Of a stretch of DNA of 56,445 nucleotides, positions 9,536-18,802 are shown piece after piece. Positions within the stretch are counted from its first letter, which is position 1; the number at the start of each line of letters is the position of its first letter. Source of the DNA: an uncultured Bacteroidales bacterium (lineage in GTDB: Bacteria > Bacteroidota > Bacteroidia > Bacteroidales > Bacteroidaceae); contig CADALZ010000013.1 of the NCBI GenBank assembly GCA_902788865.1, forward strand, positions 1 through 56,445. The letters are read 5' to 3'. The notes under the pieces were generated by a model, which saw only the letters and a list, made by a program, of their open reading frames with translations, was not told the DNA's origin and did not search any database. The translations under genes and the position numbers were made by a program.

Positions 9536-10630
9536 TTACACTTTTTCAACATTTAACATAGTTTGAACGATTCGCTCTGCTGTGCGACCGTCCCAACGGT
9601 CGGGTAGGGTGGTGTGCTTCCACTCGCCATGCATCAGTTTGTCCATTGCTGCAGCGAGAGCAAAAGTGTTGTCCCCTACCAGCTCATTGGTACCTATGCG
9701 CCATGTCTCTGGATGCTCAGCATAAGAGTTTAATGTGATGCAAGGTACGTCCAGGAACGTGGCTTCTTCAGCAATGTTGCCAGAGTCTGTGACGATGCCC
9801 TTGGCCTGATTGATGAGGAATCCAAAGTTCAGGTAGCTCTGAGTAGGCAGCAGATGCAGGTTGGGCGCTTGGATGCCCAGGTCCTTTACGGCATCTTCCA
9901 CATAGCCATGCAGAGGGGCTATGATAGGCAGCCCTTCCGACTTCTCGATCACGATTTGCAGCAATGACGTCAGCACATGCCTACGTGCCAGCAGGTCGCG
10001 CCTGTTCAGCGTCAGCAGCAGATAGTTGCCCTTGCGCAGTCCCATGCTGTCGAACCAGATAGGTTGCGTGAAGCGATGACGGTTATAACGAATGGTATCT
10101 ATCAAGATGTTGCCCACATAGTGGATGTATTCAGGAATCATGCCTTCTTGATTCAGGTTGCGGTTGGCCACCATGCCTGCCGTGAAGAGATAATCAGAGA
10201 TGGCGTCCACGATGGTGCGGTTCACCTCACGTGGCATGTTCATATCGAACGAACGCGTACCAGCGATGACGTGCGCCACTTTCAGCCCTCGCTTCTTAGC
10301 CACGATGGCACAGCTCATGGTAGCCGTCATGTCATCTACTACCAGTACCACCTGCGAAGGATGTGCATCCAGTTCCTTCTCGAAAGCCAGCATGATCTGT
10401 GCTGCCACCTCAGAGTGGCCCTGTGCGTTTACTCCTAAATAGCAGTCGGGCTCACGCATGTTCAGGTCTGAGAAAAGCGATGCATCCAGCGCTGGGTCGT
10501 CTTTCCTACCCGTGTACACCAAGCGGTAAGTGATATCCTTGCCACTGTCTCTCGCAGCATCGATAGCTCTGCAGATAGGAGCTATCTTCATGAAGTTGGG
10601 GCGAGCCCCCGAGATGATAGTTACTCTCAT
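9536..10630 (-). CDS. wecB: UDP-N-acetylglucosamine 2-epimerase (non-hydrolysing)
   Basis: The 364-residue cytosolic enzyme of the GT-B fold interconverts UDP-GlcNAc and UDP-ManNAc for surface polysaccharides. Family marks are the N-terminal SGARPNFMKIAPICRAI, the ligand-binding stretch GHSEVAAQIMLAFE, HVIAGTRSFDMNMPREVNRTIVD (normally HVEAGLRS...PEE.NR), and the C-terminal VTDSGNIAEEATFLDVPCITL. The HVEAGLR block is altered to HVIAGTR, so activity on the standard substrate is probable rather than certain. It is monocistronic, with its own -7 element at 10660; no other polysaccharide genes are adjacent. Confidence 0.85.
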   Translation of the reverse strand: MRVTIISGARPNFMKIAPICRAIDAARDSGKDITYRLVYTGRKDDPALDASLFSDLNMREPDCYLGVNAQGHSEVAAQIMLAFEKELDAHPSQVVLVVDDMTATMSCAIVAKKRGLKVAHVIAGTRSFDMNMPREVNRTIVDAISDYLFTAGMVANRNLNQEGMIPEYIHYVGNILIDTIRYNRHRFTQPIWFDSMGLRKGNYLLLTLNRRDLLARRHVLTSLLQIVIEKSEGLPIIAPLHGYVEDAVKDLGIQAPNLHLLPTQSYLNFGFLINQAKGIVTDSGNIAEEATFLDVPCITLNSYAEHPETWRIGTNELVGDNTFALAAAMDKLMHGEWKHTTLPDRWDGRTAERIVQTMLNVEKV

Positions 10631-10659
10631 TTTTCCTAACTAAATGTTCTTTAATGGTG

Positions 10660-10667
10660 CGAAGATA
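10660..10667 (-). promoter_or_regulatory. -7 element for wecB
   Basis: TAtcTTCG on the minus strand, 30 nt before the wecB ATG; one mismatch to TAnnTTTG. Confidence 0.45.
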
Positions 10668-10783
10668 CGAATTATTCTGAATATTTCATGCATAAGAATG
10701 CACCGATGTGCCAAATTACTGCATTTGGCAAGAGATTTTTAATAAAAGTTGTAAAAGACGGCTGATTATAGGAAAAATTTAAT

Positions 10784-10791
10784 TATATTTG
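10784..10791 (+). promoter_or_regulatory. -7 element for the carboxyltransferase gene
   Basis: TAtaTTTG followed by CGG, in the 229-bp divergent region between wecB and the carboxyltransferase gene, 69 nt before the ATG at 10860. Confidence 0.6.
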
Positions 10792-10859
10792 CGGAATAAT
10801 TTTAGAATGGGAAAAAAGGTATTTGAAAATCAAGAGAATAATTTTAAGATAAAAAGAAA

Positions 10860-12632
10860 ATGAAGAAGGAAATCAAATTCAGTCTTGTTTATCGAGACAT
10901 GTTCCAGAGTTCTGGCAAGTTCCAGCCAAGAGTAGATCAGTTGGTACGCATTGCCCCTGTGATTATAGATATGGGTTGCTTCGACCGTGTAGAGACAAAC
11001 GGTGGCGCATTCGAGCAGGTGAACCTGATGTATGGAGAGAATCCAAACAAGGCCGTGCGTGCTTTTACGAAGCCTTTCAATGAGGTGGGTATCAAGACGC
11101 ACATGCTCGATCGTGGTTTGAACGCATTGCGTATGTATCCATGTCCTGTAGATGTGCGTAAGCTTATGTATAAGGTGAAGCATGCCCAGGGCGTAGATAT
11201 CACCCGTATCTTCGATGGCTTGAACGATGCCAATAATATCATCCCTTCTATCAAGTATGCATTAGAAGGCGGCATGACTCCACAGGCTACCCTTTGTATC
11301 ACATACTCACCTATTCATACAGTAGAGTATTACACCAAGCTGGCCGATAAGCTGATTGAGGCTGGCGCACAGGAAATCTGCTTGAAGGATATGGCAGGTA
11401 TTGGCCGCCCATGGTCACTGGGTCAGCTCACTAAGAACATCAAGGAGCGTCATCCAGAAATCGTGATTCAGTATCATGGCCATAGCGGCCCAGGTCTGTC
11501 TGTGGCTTCTATGCTGGAAGTGGCTGAAGCAGGTGCCGATGTAATCGACGTAGCTATCGAGCCATTGTCTTGGGGTAAGGTTCATCCAGATGTAATCACC
11601 ATTCAGGCCATGCTGAAGGATGCTGGCTTCTTGGTAAAGGATATCAATATGAAGGCCTACATGCAGGCTCGCGCCTTGACACAGGAGTTTATTGACGACT
11701 TCCTGGGTTACTTCATGGATCCTACCAACAAGCACATGTCTTCACTGCTGCTGAAGTGCGGTCTGCCTGGCGGTATGATGGGCTCAATGATGGCCGATAT
11801 GAAGGGCATGATGCCTGTCATCAATATGTCACTCAAGGCACAGGATAAGCCAGAAATGACGCTTGATGAGGTTGTGATCAAGTTGTTCGACGAGGTAGAA
11901 TATGTATGGCCTAAGGTTGGTTATCCTCCATTGGTAACTCCATTCAGCCAGTACGTTAAGAACATCGCACTGATGAACATTTTGGCTGAAGCTCAGGGCA
12001 AGCCTCGCTACAGCCTGCTCACAGATAAGAGCATCTGGGGTATGATTCTGGGCAAGAGCGGTCATCTGCCAGGCGAGGTAGCTCCTGAGATCAAGGAGCT
12101 CGCTAAGGAGCAGGGCTTGGAGTTCTTCACAGGTGATGTGCAGGCACTCTATCCAGACAATATGGACGACTTCCGCAAGGAGATGAAGGAGAATGGCTGG
12201 GAGACTGGTCCAGACGATGAGGAACTCTTCGAGTTTGCTATGCACCCAGAACAGTATCGTCCGTTCAAGAGCGGCGTAGCTAAGGAGCGCTTCGAGGCCG
12301 ACCTTCAGAAGGCTAAGGATGCAGCCATGGCTAAGCAGGGCTTCAGCATGGAAGATGTGCTCAAGATGAAGCGTGCCAAGGCTGAGCCTATCGAGGCATT
12401 GGAGAAGGGTCAGATTCTCTGGGAGATCGACCGTGAACAGCAGTCTATCGCTCCTACAGTGGGTACTAAGTACAAGGAGGGCGACCATTTCTGCTACATC
12501 CAGACTCCTTGGGGCTTGAAGGAAATCTTCGCCAACTTCACTGGTAAGATCATCGAGGTGTGCGTTAAGCAGGGTGAAACTGCCGATAAGGGCGATGCAT
12601 TGGCTTACATCGAGCGTACAGACAACAAGTAA
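10860..12632 (+). CDS. Carboxyltransferase of the oxaloacetate decarboxylase alpha / pyruvate carboxylase B type, without biotin lysine
   Basis: The 590-residue protein has a TIM-barrel carboxyltransferase domain (about residues 1-300: SLVYRDMFQS, RIFDGLNDANNI, metal and carboxyl-Lys site ICLKDMAGIG, YHGHSGPGLS), the helical PYC_OADA domain (about 310-480) and a C-terminal biotinyl-like domain (about 525-588: YIQTPWGLKEIFANFTGKII). Family members carry EAMKM in that last domain; here the aligned stretch is QTPWG, so no lysine is available for biotin. Transfer between pyruvate/oxaloacetate and a biotin carrier would need a separate carrier protein. It lies upstream of peptidase and nqr genes, which would fit sodium-linked C4 metabolism, but no beta or gamma decarboxylase subunit is in the window. 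Confidence 0.82.
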   Translation: MKKEIKFSLVYRDMFQSSGKFQPRVDQLVRIAPVIIDMGCFDRVETNGGAFEQVNLMYGENPNKAVRAFTKPFNEVGIKTHMLDRGLNALRMYPCPVDVRKLMYKVKHAQGVDITRIFDGLNDANNIIPSIKYALEGGMTPQATLCITYSPIHTVEYYTKLADKLIEAGAQEICLKDMAGIGRPWSLGQLTKNIKERHPEIVIQYHGHSGPGLSVASMLEVAEAGADVIDVAIEPLSWGKVHPDVITIQAMLKDAGFLVKDINMKAYMQARALTQEFIDDFLGYFMDPTNKHMSSLLLKCGLPGGMMGSMMADMKGMMPVINMSLKAQDKPEMTLDEVVIKLFDEVEYVWPKVGYPPLVTPFSQYVKNIALMNILAEAQGKPRYSLLTDKSIWGMILGKSGHLPGEVAPEIKELAKEQGLEFFTGDVQALYPDNMDDFRKEMKENGWETGPDDEELFEFAMHPEQYRPFKSGVAKERFEADLQKAKDAAMAKQGFSMEDVLKMKRAKAEPIEALEKGQILWEIDREQQSIAPTVGTKYKEGDHFCYIQTPWGLKEIFANFTGKIIEVCVKQGETADKGDALAYIERTDNK

Positions 12633-12651
12633 TTGAAATTAACCCTATAGT

Positions 12652-12694
12652 GAAAGGCTGTCAAAGCACTTATTTGGCAGCCTTTCCTTGTTTT
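12652..12694 (+). terminator. Terminator after the carboxyltransferase gene
   Basis: Stem of 12652-12665 with 12673-12686 (one mismatch or G-T pair), 7-nt loop, then CTTGTTTT. It lies 20 nt after the stop codon and just before the peptidase start. Confidence 0.75.
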
Positions 12695-12703
12695 AATCAT
12701 CTA

Positions 12704-14104
12704 ATGAATATGAAAAGACACTTTCTTACTGCTGCCCTGCTCGTGGCTTTGATGGCAGGCGCGCAGGCTCAGACCACAGGTGGGGGCATAAATGCTCAGA
12801 TGCTGGAGCAGCTGAAGCAGAGCTATAAAGAAACACCTTCAGACAAAGCCATCCGCAATGCCATAGGCAACAATGACATCCGTGCCTTGGCACTCAATCA
12901 AGACAATCTTAAAGCTATGGATACCCACTTCTCTATCCGCGTGGATTCCAAGGGCATCACAGACCAGAAATCTTCTGGCCGTTGCTGGCTGTTTACCGGC
13001 CTGAACATCATGCGAGCCAAGGCGATTGCAAAATATGACATGCCTGCCTTTGAGTTCTCACAGAACTACCTTTTCTTCTACGACCAGCTGGAAAAGGCCA
13101 ACCTCTTCTTGCAAGGCATGATAGACACATCAGATAAGGCCATCGATGACCAGATGGTGAGCTGGCTCTTCCAACATCCACTGAGCGATGGTGGCACCTT
13201 CTGTGGCGTGGCAGATCTGGCCATGAAATATGGCTTGGTGCCTAAGGATGTGATGCCAGAGACCAACAGCAGCGACAATACTTCCCGCATGGCCAGCCTG
13301 ATTTCTGAGAAACTCCGTGAGTTTGGCTTGCAGCTGCGTGATATGAAGGGTAAGCGTGCTGCAGATATCCAGGCCAAGAAGGTAGAACAGCTGCAGACCA
13401 TCTATCGCATGTTGGCGCTCAATCTGGGCGTGCCTCCTACTGAGTTTGACTTCATTCGTCGTGATGCCAAGGGCAATCCTGTGGAAGTGGAGCACCATAC
13501 CCCTATGACTTTCCTGCAGAAATACGGAGACACTGGGTTGCTCACCAACTATGTGATGCTGATGAACGACCCTACGCGTGAGTACTACAAGACCTATCAG
13601 ATAAACTATGACCGCCATACCTACGATGGCAAGGACTGGACCTACCTGAACCTGCCTATCGACGAGATTAAGGAGATGGCCATCGCATCGCTGAAGGATA
13701 ATACGGCCATGTATTTCTCTTGTGATGTAGGTAAGTTTGCCAATAACCAGCGAGGTCTGCTCGATATAAACAATTATGACTACGCTTCGCTGATGGGTAC
13801 TACCTTTGGCATGGACAAGAAGCAGCGCATCCAGACCTTCCAGAGCATGTCGAGCCATGCCATTACCTTGATGGCTGTTGACCTCGACCAGGCAGGTAAG
13901 CCTACCAAGTGGATGGTAGAAAACAGCTGGGGACCAGCCAGCGGCTATCAGGGACACCTCATCATGACAGATCAGTGGTTCAATGAATACATGTTCCGCT
14001 TGGTGGTAGAAACCAAGTATGTTCCTGCCCGCTTGCAGGAGATGTTTAAGCAGAAACCAACCCTCCTGCCAGCTTGGGATCCTATGTTTGCAGAGGAAGA
14101 TTGA
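12704..14104 (+). CDS. Exported C1-family aminopeptidase (bleomycin hydrolase / PepC-like)
   Basis: The papain-like cysteine peptidase has about 466 residues. A signal peptide (MKRHFLTAALLVALMAGAQA) precedes the PepC-type domain. Catalytic residues are Cys in SSGRCWLFTGL, His in SSHAITLMAVD and Asn in VENSWGP. Bleomycin hydrolase and PepC are usually cytosolic hexamers; a cleavable leader puts this one in the periplasm or outside, as in other Bacteroidetes members. The frame is open to a GTG at 12650, inside the upstream terminator, so the ATG at 12704 (or 12710, which gives the cleaner leader) was chosen. The C-terminus MFAEED is longer than the trimming tail of true bleomycin hydrolases. 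It is monocistronic. Confidence 0.9.
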   Translation: MNMKRHFLTAALLVALMAGAQAQTTGGGINAQMLEQLKQSYKETPSDKAIRNAIGNNDIRALALNQDNLKAMDTHFSIRVDSKGITDQKSSGRCWLFTGLNIMRAKAIAKYDMPAFEFSQNYLFFYDQLEKANLFLQGMIDTSDKAIDDQMVSWLFQHPLSDGGTFCGVADLAMKYGLVPKDVMPETNSSDNTSRMASLISEKLREFGLQLRDMKGKRAADIQAKKVEQLQTIYRMLALNLGVPPTEFDFIRRDAKGNPVEVEHHTPMTFLQKYGDTGLLTNYVMLMNDPTREYYKTYQINYDRHTYDGKDWTYLNLPIDEIKEMAIASLKDNTAMYFSCDVGKFANNQRGLLDINNYDYASLMGTTFGMDKKQRIQTFQSMSSHAITLMAVDLDQAGKPTKWMVENSWGPASGYQGHLIMTDQWFNEYMFRLVVETKYVPARLQEMFKQKPTLLPAWDPMFAEED

Positions 14105-14130
14105 CAAGTGCTCTTAGCAAGAACAAATAG

Positions 14131-14180
14131 AAAGAGGAAGAATTTGCATTTTTCATGCAATTACTTCCTCTTTTATTTTT
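14131..14180 (+). terminator. Terminator after the C1 peptidase gene
   Basis: Arms 14131-14140 (AAAGAGGAAG) and 14164-14173 are perfectly complementary; an inner stem TTGCAT/ATGCAA continues the hairpin, and a TTTTATTTTT tract follows. Confidence 0.85.
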
Positions 14181-14199
14181 AAGGTGTATTATTATTTCT

Positions 14200-14207
14200 T
14201 AACTTTG
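14200..14207 (+). promoter_or_regulatory. -7 element of the nqr operon
   Basis: TAacTTTG followed by CACC, 37 nt before the nqrA ATG and directly after the preceding terminator. Confidence 0.65.
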
Positions 14208-14244
14208 CACCAAAATAAAAAAACCTTTATATTAATATAAACGC

Positions 14245-15594
14245 ATGGCAAATGTAATTAAATTACGCAAAGGCCTTGACATCAACCTGAAAGGCAAACC
14301 CGCTGCGGAATTACTGAAGGTAGAAGAGCCTGGTTTCTATTCATTAGTACCAGACGATTTTACTGGCGTGACTCCTAAAGTGGTTGTCAAAGAAGGGACA
14401 AATGTGTTGGCCGGGGAACCCTTGTTTATCGACAAGAACAACCCTGAAGTAAAGTTTGTGTCGCCCGTTAGCGGCGTAGTTACAAGCGTAGAACGCGGTG
14501 CGCGTCGAAAGGTGATGAACATCATTGTAGAGGCCGACAAAGACCAGAAGTCAGTGGACTTCGGAAAGAAAGACCCTGCGAAGATGACAGCAGAAGAAGT
14601 GAAGACCCTCCTCCTCGAGGCAGGCCTGTTCGCCTTCTTCCGTACTCGTCCTTACGATGTAATCGCTGTTCCTACCCAGTCTCCAAGAGCCATCTTCGTA
14701 TCGGCTTTTGACAGTGCGCCTCTGGCACCCGATTTCGAGTTCCAACTTCAGGGTGAGGAAGCCAACTTCCAGACGGGCTTGACAGCCCTTTCTAAGATTG
14801 CTAAGACTTATCTTGGCATCAGTGTAAAACAAAAGTCTGCTGCGCTGACCCAGGCACAGGGTGTGGTGGTGACTGCTTTCGACGGTCCCCATCCTGCTGG
14901 CAACGTAGGCGTTCAGATTAATCATGTAGCACCTGTGTCTAAGGGCGAAGTGGTTTGGACCATTGGTGCAGAGGCAGTGATCTTCATTGGTCGCCTGCTC
15001 AATACAGGTAAGCTCGACTTCACTCGCACAGTGGCTTTGACAGGTTCAGAAGTGCAGAAGCCTGCCTATGTGAAGCTGAAAGTGGGCGCTAAGCTCGATA
15101 AGGTCTTCGCTGGCAAGGTAGCAACAGGCAAGAACCTGCGCTACATCAGTGGCAATGTGCTCACTGGCAAACAGATCGCTCCAGATGCCTATCTGGGTGC
15201 CTTCCATGCTCAGCTTTCTGTCATCCCAGAGGGGAATGATGAGAATGAGTTCTTGGGCTGGATCATGCCACGTACAGATCAGTTCAGTGTGAGCCGTTCA
15301 TACTTCAGCTGGCTGCAGGGCAAGAAGGAATATACACTCGATGCACGTGTGAAGGGTGGTGAGCGCCACATGATCATGAGCGGTGAGTATGACAGCGTAT
15401 TCCCTATGGACATCTACCCAGAATACTTGGTGAAGGCCATCATCGCTGGCGACATCGACAAGATGGAAGCCCTGGGTATCTACGAGGTAGCTCCTGAAGA
15501 CTTTGCACTCTGCGAGTTTGTCTGCTCTTCCAAGGTAGAAGTACAGCGCATCGTGCGCACTGGTTTGGACAACCTGCGCAAGGAAATGGCTTAA
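14245..15594 (+). CDS. nqrA: Na+-translocating NADH:quinone reductase subunit A
   Basis: The 449-residue cytoplasm-facing subunit of Na+-NQR takes part in quinone handling. Family marks are the N-terminal KLRKGLDINLKGKP, the barrel-sandwich region (VSPVSGVVTSVERGARRK) and the C-terminal CEFVCSSKVEVQRIVRTGLD. First gene of the complete nqrABCDEF operon, which oxidises NADH, reduces quinone and exports Na+ and so supplies the sodium gradient in anaerobic Bacteroidales. Length is normal. Confidence 0.97.
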   Translation: MANVIKLRKGLDINLKGKPAAELLKVEEPGFYSLVPDDFTGVTPKVVVKEGTNVLAGEPLFIDKNNPEVKFVSPVSGVVTSVERGARRKVMNIIVEADKDQKSVDFGKKDPAKMTAEEVKTLLLEAGLFAFFRTRPYDVIAVPTQSPRAIFVSAFDSAPLAPDFEFQLQGEEANFQTGLTALSKIAKTYLGISVKQKSAALTQAQGVVVTAFDGPHPAGNVGVQINHVAPVSKGEVVWTIGAEAVIFIGRLLNTGKLDFTRTVALTGSEVQKPAYVKLKVGAKLDKVFAGKVATGKNLRYISGNVLTGKQIAPDAYLGAFHAQLSVIPEGNDENEFLGWIMPRTDQFSVSRSYFSWLQGKKEYTLDARVKGGERHMIMSGEYDSVFPMDIYPEYLVKAIIAGDIDKMEALGIYEVAPEDFALCEFVCSSKVEVQRIVRTGLDNLRKEMA

Positions 15595-15628
15595 AGGATG
15601 TAATTAATGTATTAACAATAGATAGTAA

Positions 15629-16801
15629 ATGAAAGCGTTAAGAAATTATCTCGATAAGATAAAGCCGAGCTTCGAGGAAGGCGGTAAGCTGCACGCATTC
15701 AGGTCGGTGTTCGACGGATTTGAGACATTCCTCTTCGTCCCAAACACCACAGCCAAGTGCGGCACGCACATCCATGACGCCATTGACAGCAAGCGCATCA
15801 TGTCTATGGTGGTCATTGCGCTTATTCCTGCCATGCTGTTCGGTATGTATAACGTGGGCTATCAGCACTACACTGCCGTAGGTGAGCAGGGTAGCTTCTG
15901 GGCCATGTTCTTCTATGGTTTCTTGGCTGTACTGCCAAAGATCATTGTTTCTTATGTAGTGGGCTTGGGCATTGAGTTCGTGGTAGCTCAGTGGAAGCAT
16001 GAAGAGATTCAGGAAGGTTTCCTGGTTACAGGTTTCATCATCCCTCTCATCGTGCCAATAGAGTGCCCACTGTGGATTCTGGCTATTGCCACTGCCTTTG
16101 CAGTGATTTTCGCCAAGGAAGTGTTTGGCGGTACGGGTATGAATGTGTTCAACGTAGCCCTCATCACCCGTGCATTCCTCTTCTTCGCTTACCCTGCCAA
16201 GATGTCTGGTGATGCCGTTTGGGTATCAGGCGACACTATCTTCGGCTTGGGAGGCAAGGCTGTAGACGGTCTCACGGTAGCTACTCCGCTGGGACAGGCT
16301 GCCACAGGCGTAGAGGTCACCTATTCACTGCCAGATATGATTACAGGTTTCATTCCTGGTTCTATCGGTGAGACCAGCGTCATCGCCATCGCCATTGGTG
16401 CAGTGATCCTGCTCTGGACAGGCGTGGCCAGCTGGAAGACCATGTGCTCTGTATTCGTAGGTGGTGCTCTGATGGGTTTGATCTTCAATGCCGTAGGTCC
16501 TAACACCGATATCGCACAGCTGCCTTGGTATGAGCATCTGGTGCTGGGTGGCTTCTGCTTTGGTGCTGTGTTCATGGCCACAGACCCTGTGACCTCTGCA
16601 CGCACAGAGACAGGTAAGTACATCTATGGTTTCCTCATTGGTGCCATGGCAATCATCATCCGCGTGCTGAATCCTGGTTATCCAGAGGGTATGATGATGG
16701 CCATCCTGCTGATGAACGTGTTTGCTCCGCTGATCGACTACTATGTAGTTCAGAGCAACATCAACCGTCGTGCTAAACGTGCCGTATTGTCTAACAAATA
16801 A
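15629..16801 (+). CDS. nqrB: Na+-translocating NADH:quinone reductase subunit B
   Basis: The 390-residue polytopic membrane subunit carries covalent FMN and riboflavin and forms much of the Na+ path. It begins with LDKIKPSFEEGGKLHAF and has the expected run of transmembrane helices. The FMN-attachment region is around GLTVATPLGQA (Thr in the S/T-AT-type site) and conserved FMATDPVTSA lies near residue 310. It starts 34 nt after nqrA. Confidence 0.97.
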   Translation: MKALRNYLDKIKPSFEEGGKLHAFRSVFDGFETFLFVPNTTAKCGTHIHDAIDSKRIMSMVVIALIPAMLFGMYNVGYQHYTAVGEQGSFWAMFFYGFLAVLPKIIVSYVVGLGIEFVVAQWKHEEIQEGFLVTGFIIPLIVPIECPLWILAIATAFAVIFAKEVFGGTGMNVFNVALITRAFLFFAYPAKMSGDAVWVSGDTIFGLGGKAVDGLTVATPLGQAATGVEVTYSLPDMITGFIPGSIGETSVIAIAIGAVILLWTGVASWKTMCSVFVGGALMGLIFNAVGPNTDIAQLPWYEHLVLGGFCFGAVFMATDPVTSARTETGKYIYGFLIGAMAIIIRVLNPGYPEGMMMAILLMNVFAPLIDYYVVQSNINRRAKRAVLSNK

Positions 16802-16809
16802 ATGCCAGA

Positions 16810-17490
16810 ATGACGATGAAAACAAATAGTAATACCTATACTATCATTTACGCTGCGGTAATGGTTGTTATCGTAGCCTTCCTGCTGGCATTCGTTAGCT
16901 CTGCTCTCAAGAGCAAGCAAGACCAGAACGTAGAGCTGGATACTAAGAAGCAGATTCTGTATTCACTCAACGTGCGTGACATCAACGATGCCAATGCGCA
17001 GTACAACCAGTACATCAAGAAAGACTGTGTGATGACTCCTGCAGGTGAGTTGCAAGACTACACTGGCAAGTTCATCACAGGCTTCGAGAAAGACGCCAAG
17101 AGCAATGGCAACTACCATGTGTTCGTGGCCGAGGTAGATGGTCAGACCAAGTATATCTTCCCAGTCTATGGCGCAGGCCTTTGGGGAGCTATCTGGGGCT
17201 ATGTGGCACTGAACGATGACAAGGATACCGTCTATGGTACCTACTTCTCTCATGCCAGCGAGACTCCTGGTCTGGGTGCTGAAATCGCCACCGAGTGGTT
17301 CCAGAACTCCTTCATCTCTAAGAAAGTGCTCAATGCCGGTAAGGTAGCTCTGAGCGTGGTGAAGAATGGCAATGCCAAGGGCGATGCCAACCTGGTGGAT
17401 GGTATCTCTGGCGGTACCATGACCAGCAACGGTGTAGATGCCATGCTGCGCGACTGCCTGAGCAATTATGAAGTGTTTTTAAATAAATAA
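16810..17490 (+). CDS. nqrC: Na+-translocating NADH:quinone reductase subunit C
   Basis: The 226-residue protein has one N-terminal membrane helix (about residues 10-32) and a periplasmic FMN-binding domain. FMN is attached by phosphoester to the Thr in SGGTMTSNGV (about residue 205; the family motif is SGAT). It starts 8 nt after nqrB; a second ATG two codons on is also possible. Confidence 0.96.
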   Translation: MTMKTNSNTYTIIYAAVMVVIVAFLLAFVSSALKSKQDQNVELDTKKQILYSLNVRDINDANAQYNQYIKKDCVMTPAGELQDYTGKFITGFEKDAKSNGNYHVFVAEVDGQTKYIFPVYGAGLWGAIWGYVALNDDKDTVYGTYFSHASETPGLGAEIATEWFQNSFISKKVLNAGKVALSVVKNGNAKGDANLVDGISGGTMTSNGVDAMLRDCLSNYEVFLNK

Positions 17491-17510
17491 GGTAGAGGAG
17501 GAATAAGAAT

Positions 17511-18146
17511 ATGTCAGAATTATTTTCAGCTAAGAATAAAGAAGTATTCACCACTCCCCTGGGCTTGAACAACCCTGTTACCGTGCAGGTGCTGGGTATC
17601 TGCTCTGCTTTGGCAGTGACCAGCAAGCTGGAGCCAGCCATCGTGATGGGTCTGGCAGTGACAGTCATCACGGCGTTTTCCAATGTGGTGATTTCACTGC
17701 TGCGTAAGACGGTGCCAAACCGCATCCGTATCATCGTACAGCTGGTAGTGGTAGCCAGCTTGGTGACCATAGTAAGTGAGATTCTGAAAGCCTTCGCTTA
17801 CGATGTGAGCGTGCAGCTTTCTGTATATGTAGGCCTGATCATCACCAACTGTATCCTGATGGGTCGTCTGGAGGCATTCGCCATGCAAAACGGACCATGG
17901 GAGTCGTTCCTTGATGGTGTGGGCAACGGACTCGGCTATGCCAAGATCTTGGTCATCGTGGCATTCATCCGCGAACTCTTAGGCTCAGGTACCCTGCTGG
18001 GTTTCAACATCCTGAATTACGACTTTATCAAGGATTTGGGCTACGTGAACAACGGCCTCATGCTCATGTCACCGATGGCACTCATCATCGTGGCTTGCAT
18101 CATCTGGTATCAGCGTGCTCATCACAAAGAATTGCAAGAAAAGTAA
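17511..18146 (+). CDS. nqrD: Na+-translocating NADH:quinone reductase subunit D
   Basis: The 211-residue membrane subunit has six predicted helices and is homologous to NqrE/RnfE. Conserved Cys and charged positions lie in [17 protein letters not shown]. NqrD and NqrE form the inverted pair that holds an intramembrane Fe-S centre between their half-helices. Spacing to the neighbours is 20 and 14 nt. Confidence 0.96.
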   Translation: MSELFSAKNKEVFTTPLGLNNPVTVQVLGICSALAVTSKLEPAIVMGLAVTVITAFSNVVISLLRKTVPNRIRIIVQLVVVASLVTIVSEILKAFAYDVSVQLSVYVGLIITNCILMGRLEAFAMQNGPWESFLDGVGNGLGYAKILVIVAFIRELLGSGTLLGFNILNYDFIKDLGYVNNGLMLMSPMALIIVACIIWYQRAHHKELQEK

Positions 18147-18160
18147 ATTAAAGAAGCATT

Positions 18161-18787
18161 ATGGAACATTTTTTCAGTTTATTCGTTCGCTCCATTTTTG
18201 TGGACAACATGATATTCGCGTTCTTCCTGGGTATGTGCTCATACTTGGCAGTTTCTAAGAACGTGAAGACTGCGCTGGGACTTGGTGCTGCAGTGACCTT
18301 TGTGATGGTAGTGACCCTGCCAGTCAACTATCTGCTCCAGACTAAGGTGCTGGCAGAAGGCGCACTGGTAGAGGGCGTAGATCTCAGTTTCTTGAGTCTG
18401 ATCCTCTTCATTGCCGTGATTGCTGCCATCGTGCAGCTGGTAGAGATGCTTGTAGAGCGTTTCAGCCCATCACTCTACAATGCACTGGGTATCTTCCTGC
18501 CTCTGATTGCCGTGAACTGTGCTATCATGGGCCTTTCACTCTTCATGCAGACCCGCATAGGTCTTAACGAAAGCGACCCTAAGTTCATCGGTGGCGTGGC
18601 CGACTGTCTGGCCTATGCACTGGGTTCTGGTATCGGCTGGCTGCTGGCCATCGTAGGTCTGGCTGCTATCCGTGAGAAGATGGCTTACTCTGACGTACCT
18701 GCACCACTCAAGGGTCTGGGTATCACGTTCATCACCGTGGGTCTCATGGCTATGGCATTTATGTGTTTCTCTGGTTTGAACATTTAA
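18161..18787 (+). CDS. nqrE: Na+-translocating NADH:quinone reductase subunit E
   Basis: The 208-residue partner of NqrD starts [19 protein letters not shown] with the typical [13 protein letters not shown], and [15 protein letters not shown] mirrors the Cys-bearing half-helix of NqrD. Six membrane segments are expected. It begins 14 nt after nqrD and ends 15 nt before nqrF. Confidence 0.96.
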   Translation: MEHFFSLFVRSIFVDNMIFAFFLGMCSYLAVSKNVKTALGLGAAVTFVMVVTLPVNYLLQTKVLAEGALVEGVDLSFLSLILFIAVIAAIVQLVEMLVERFSPSLYNALGIFLPLIAVNCAIMGLSLFMQTRIGLNESDPKFIGGVADCLAYALGSGIGWLLAIVGLAAIREKMAYSDVPAPLKGLGITFITVGLMAMAFMCFSGLNI

Positions 18788-18802
18788 AGAAAGGAATATA
18801 CA

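Noticed and set aside
10860-12632. Calling the carboxyltransferase a complete biotin-containing pyruvate carboxylase subunit B
   Set aside because: The biotinylation motif is not present in the C-terminal domain.
12652-12703. N-terminal extension of the C1 peptidase from a GTG at 12650
   Set aside because: The extension is the upstream terminator hairpin; a clean signal peptide starts at 12704/12710.
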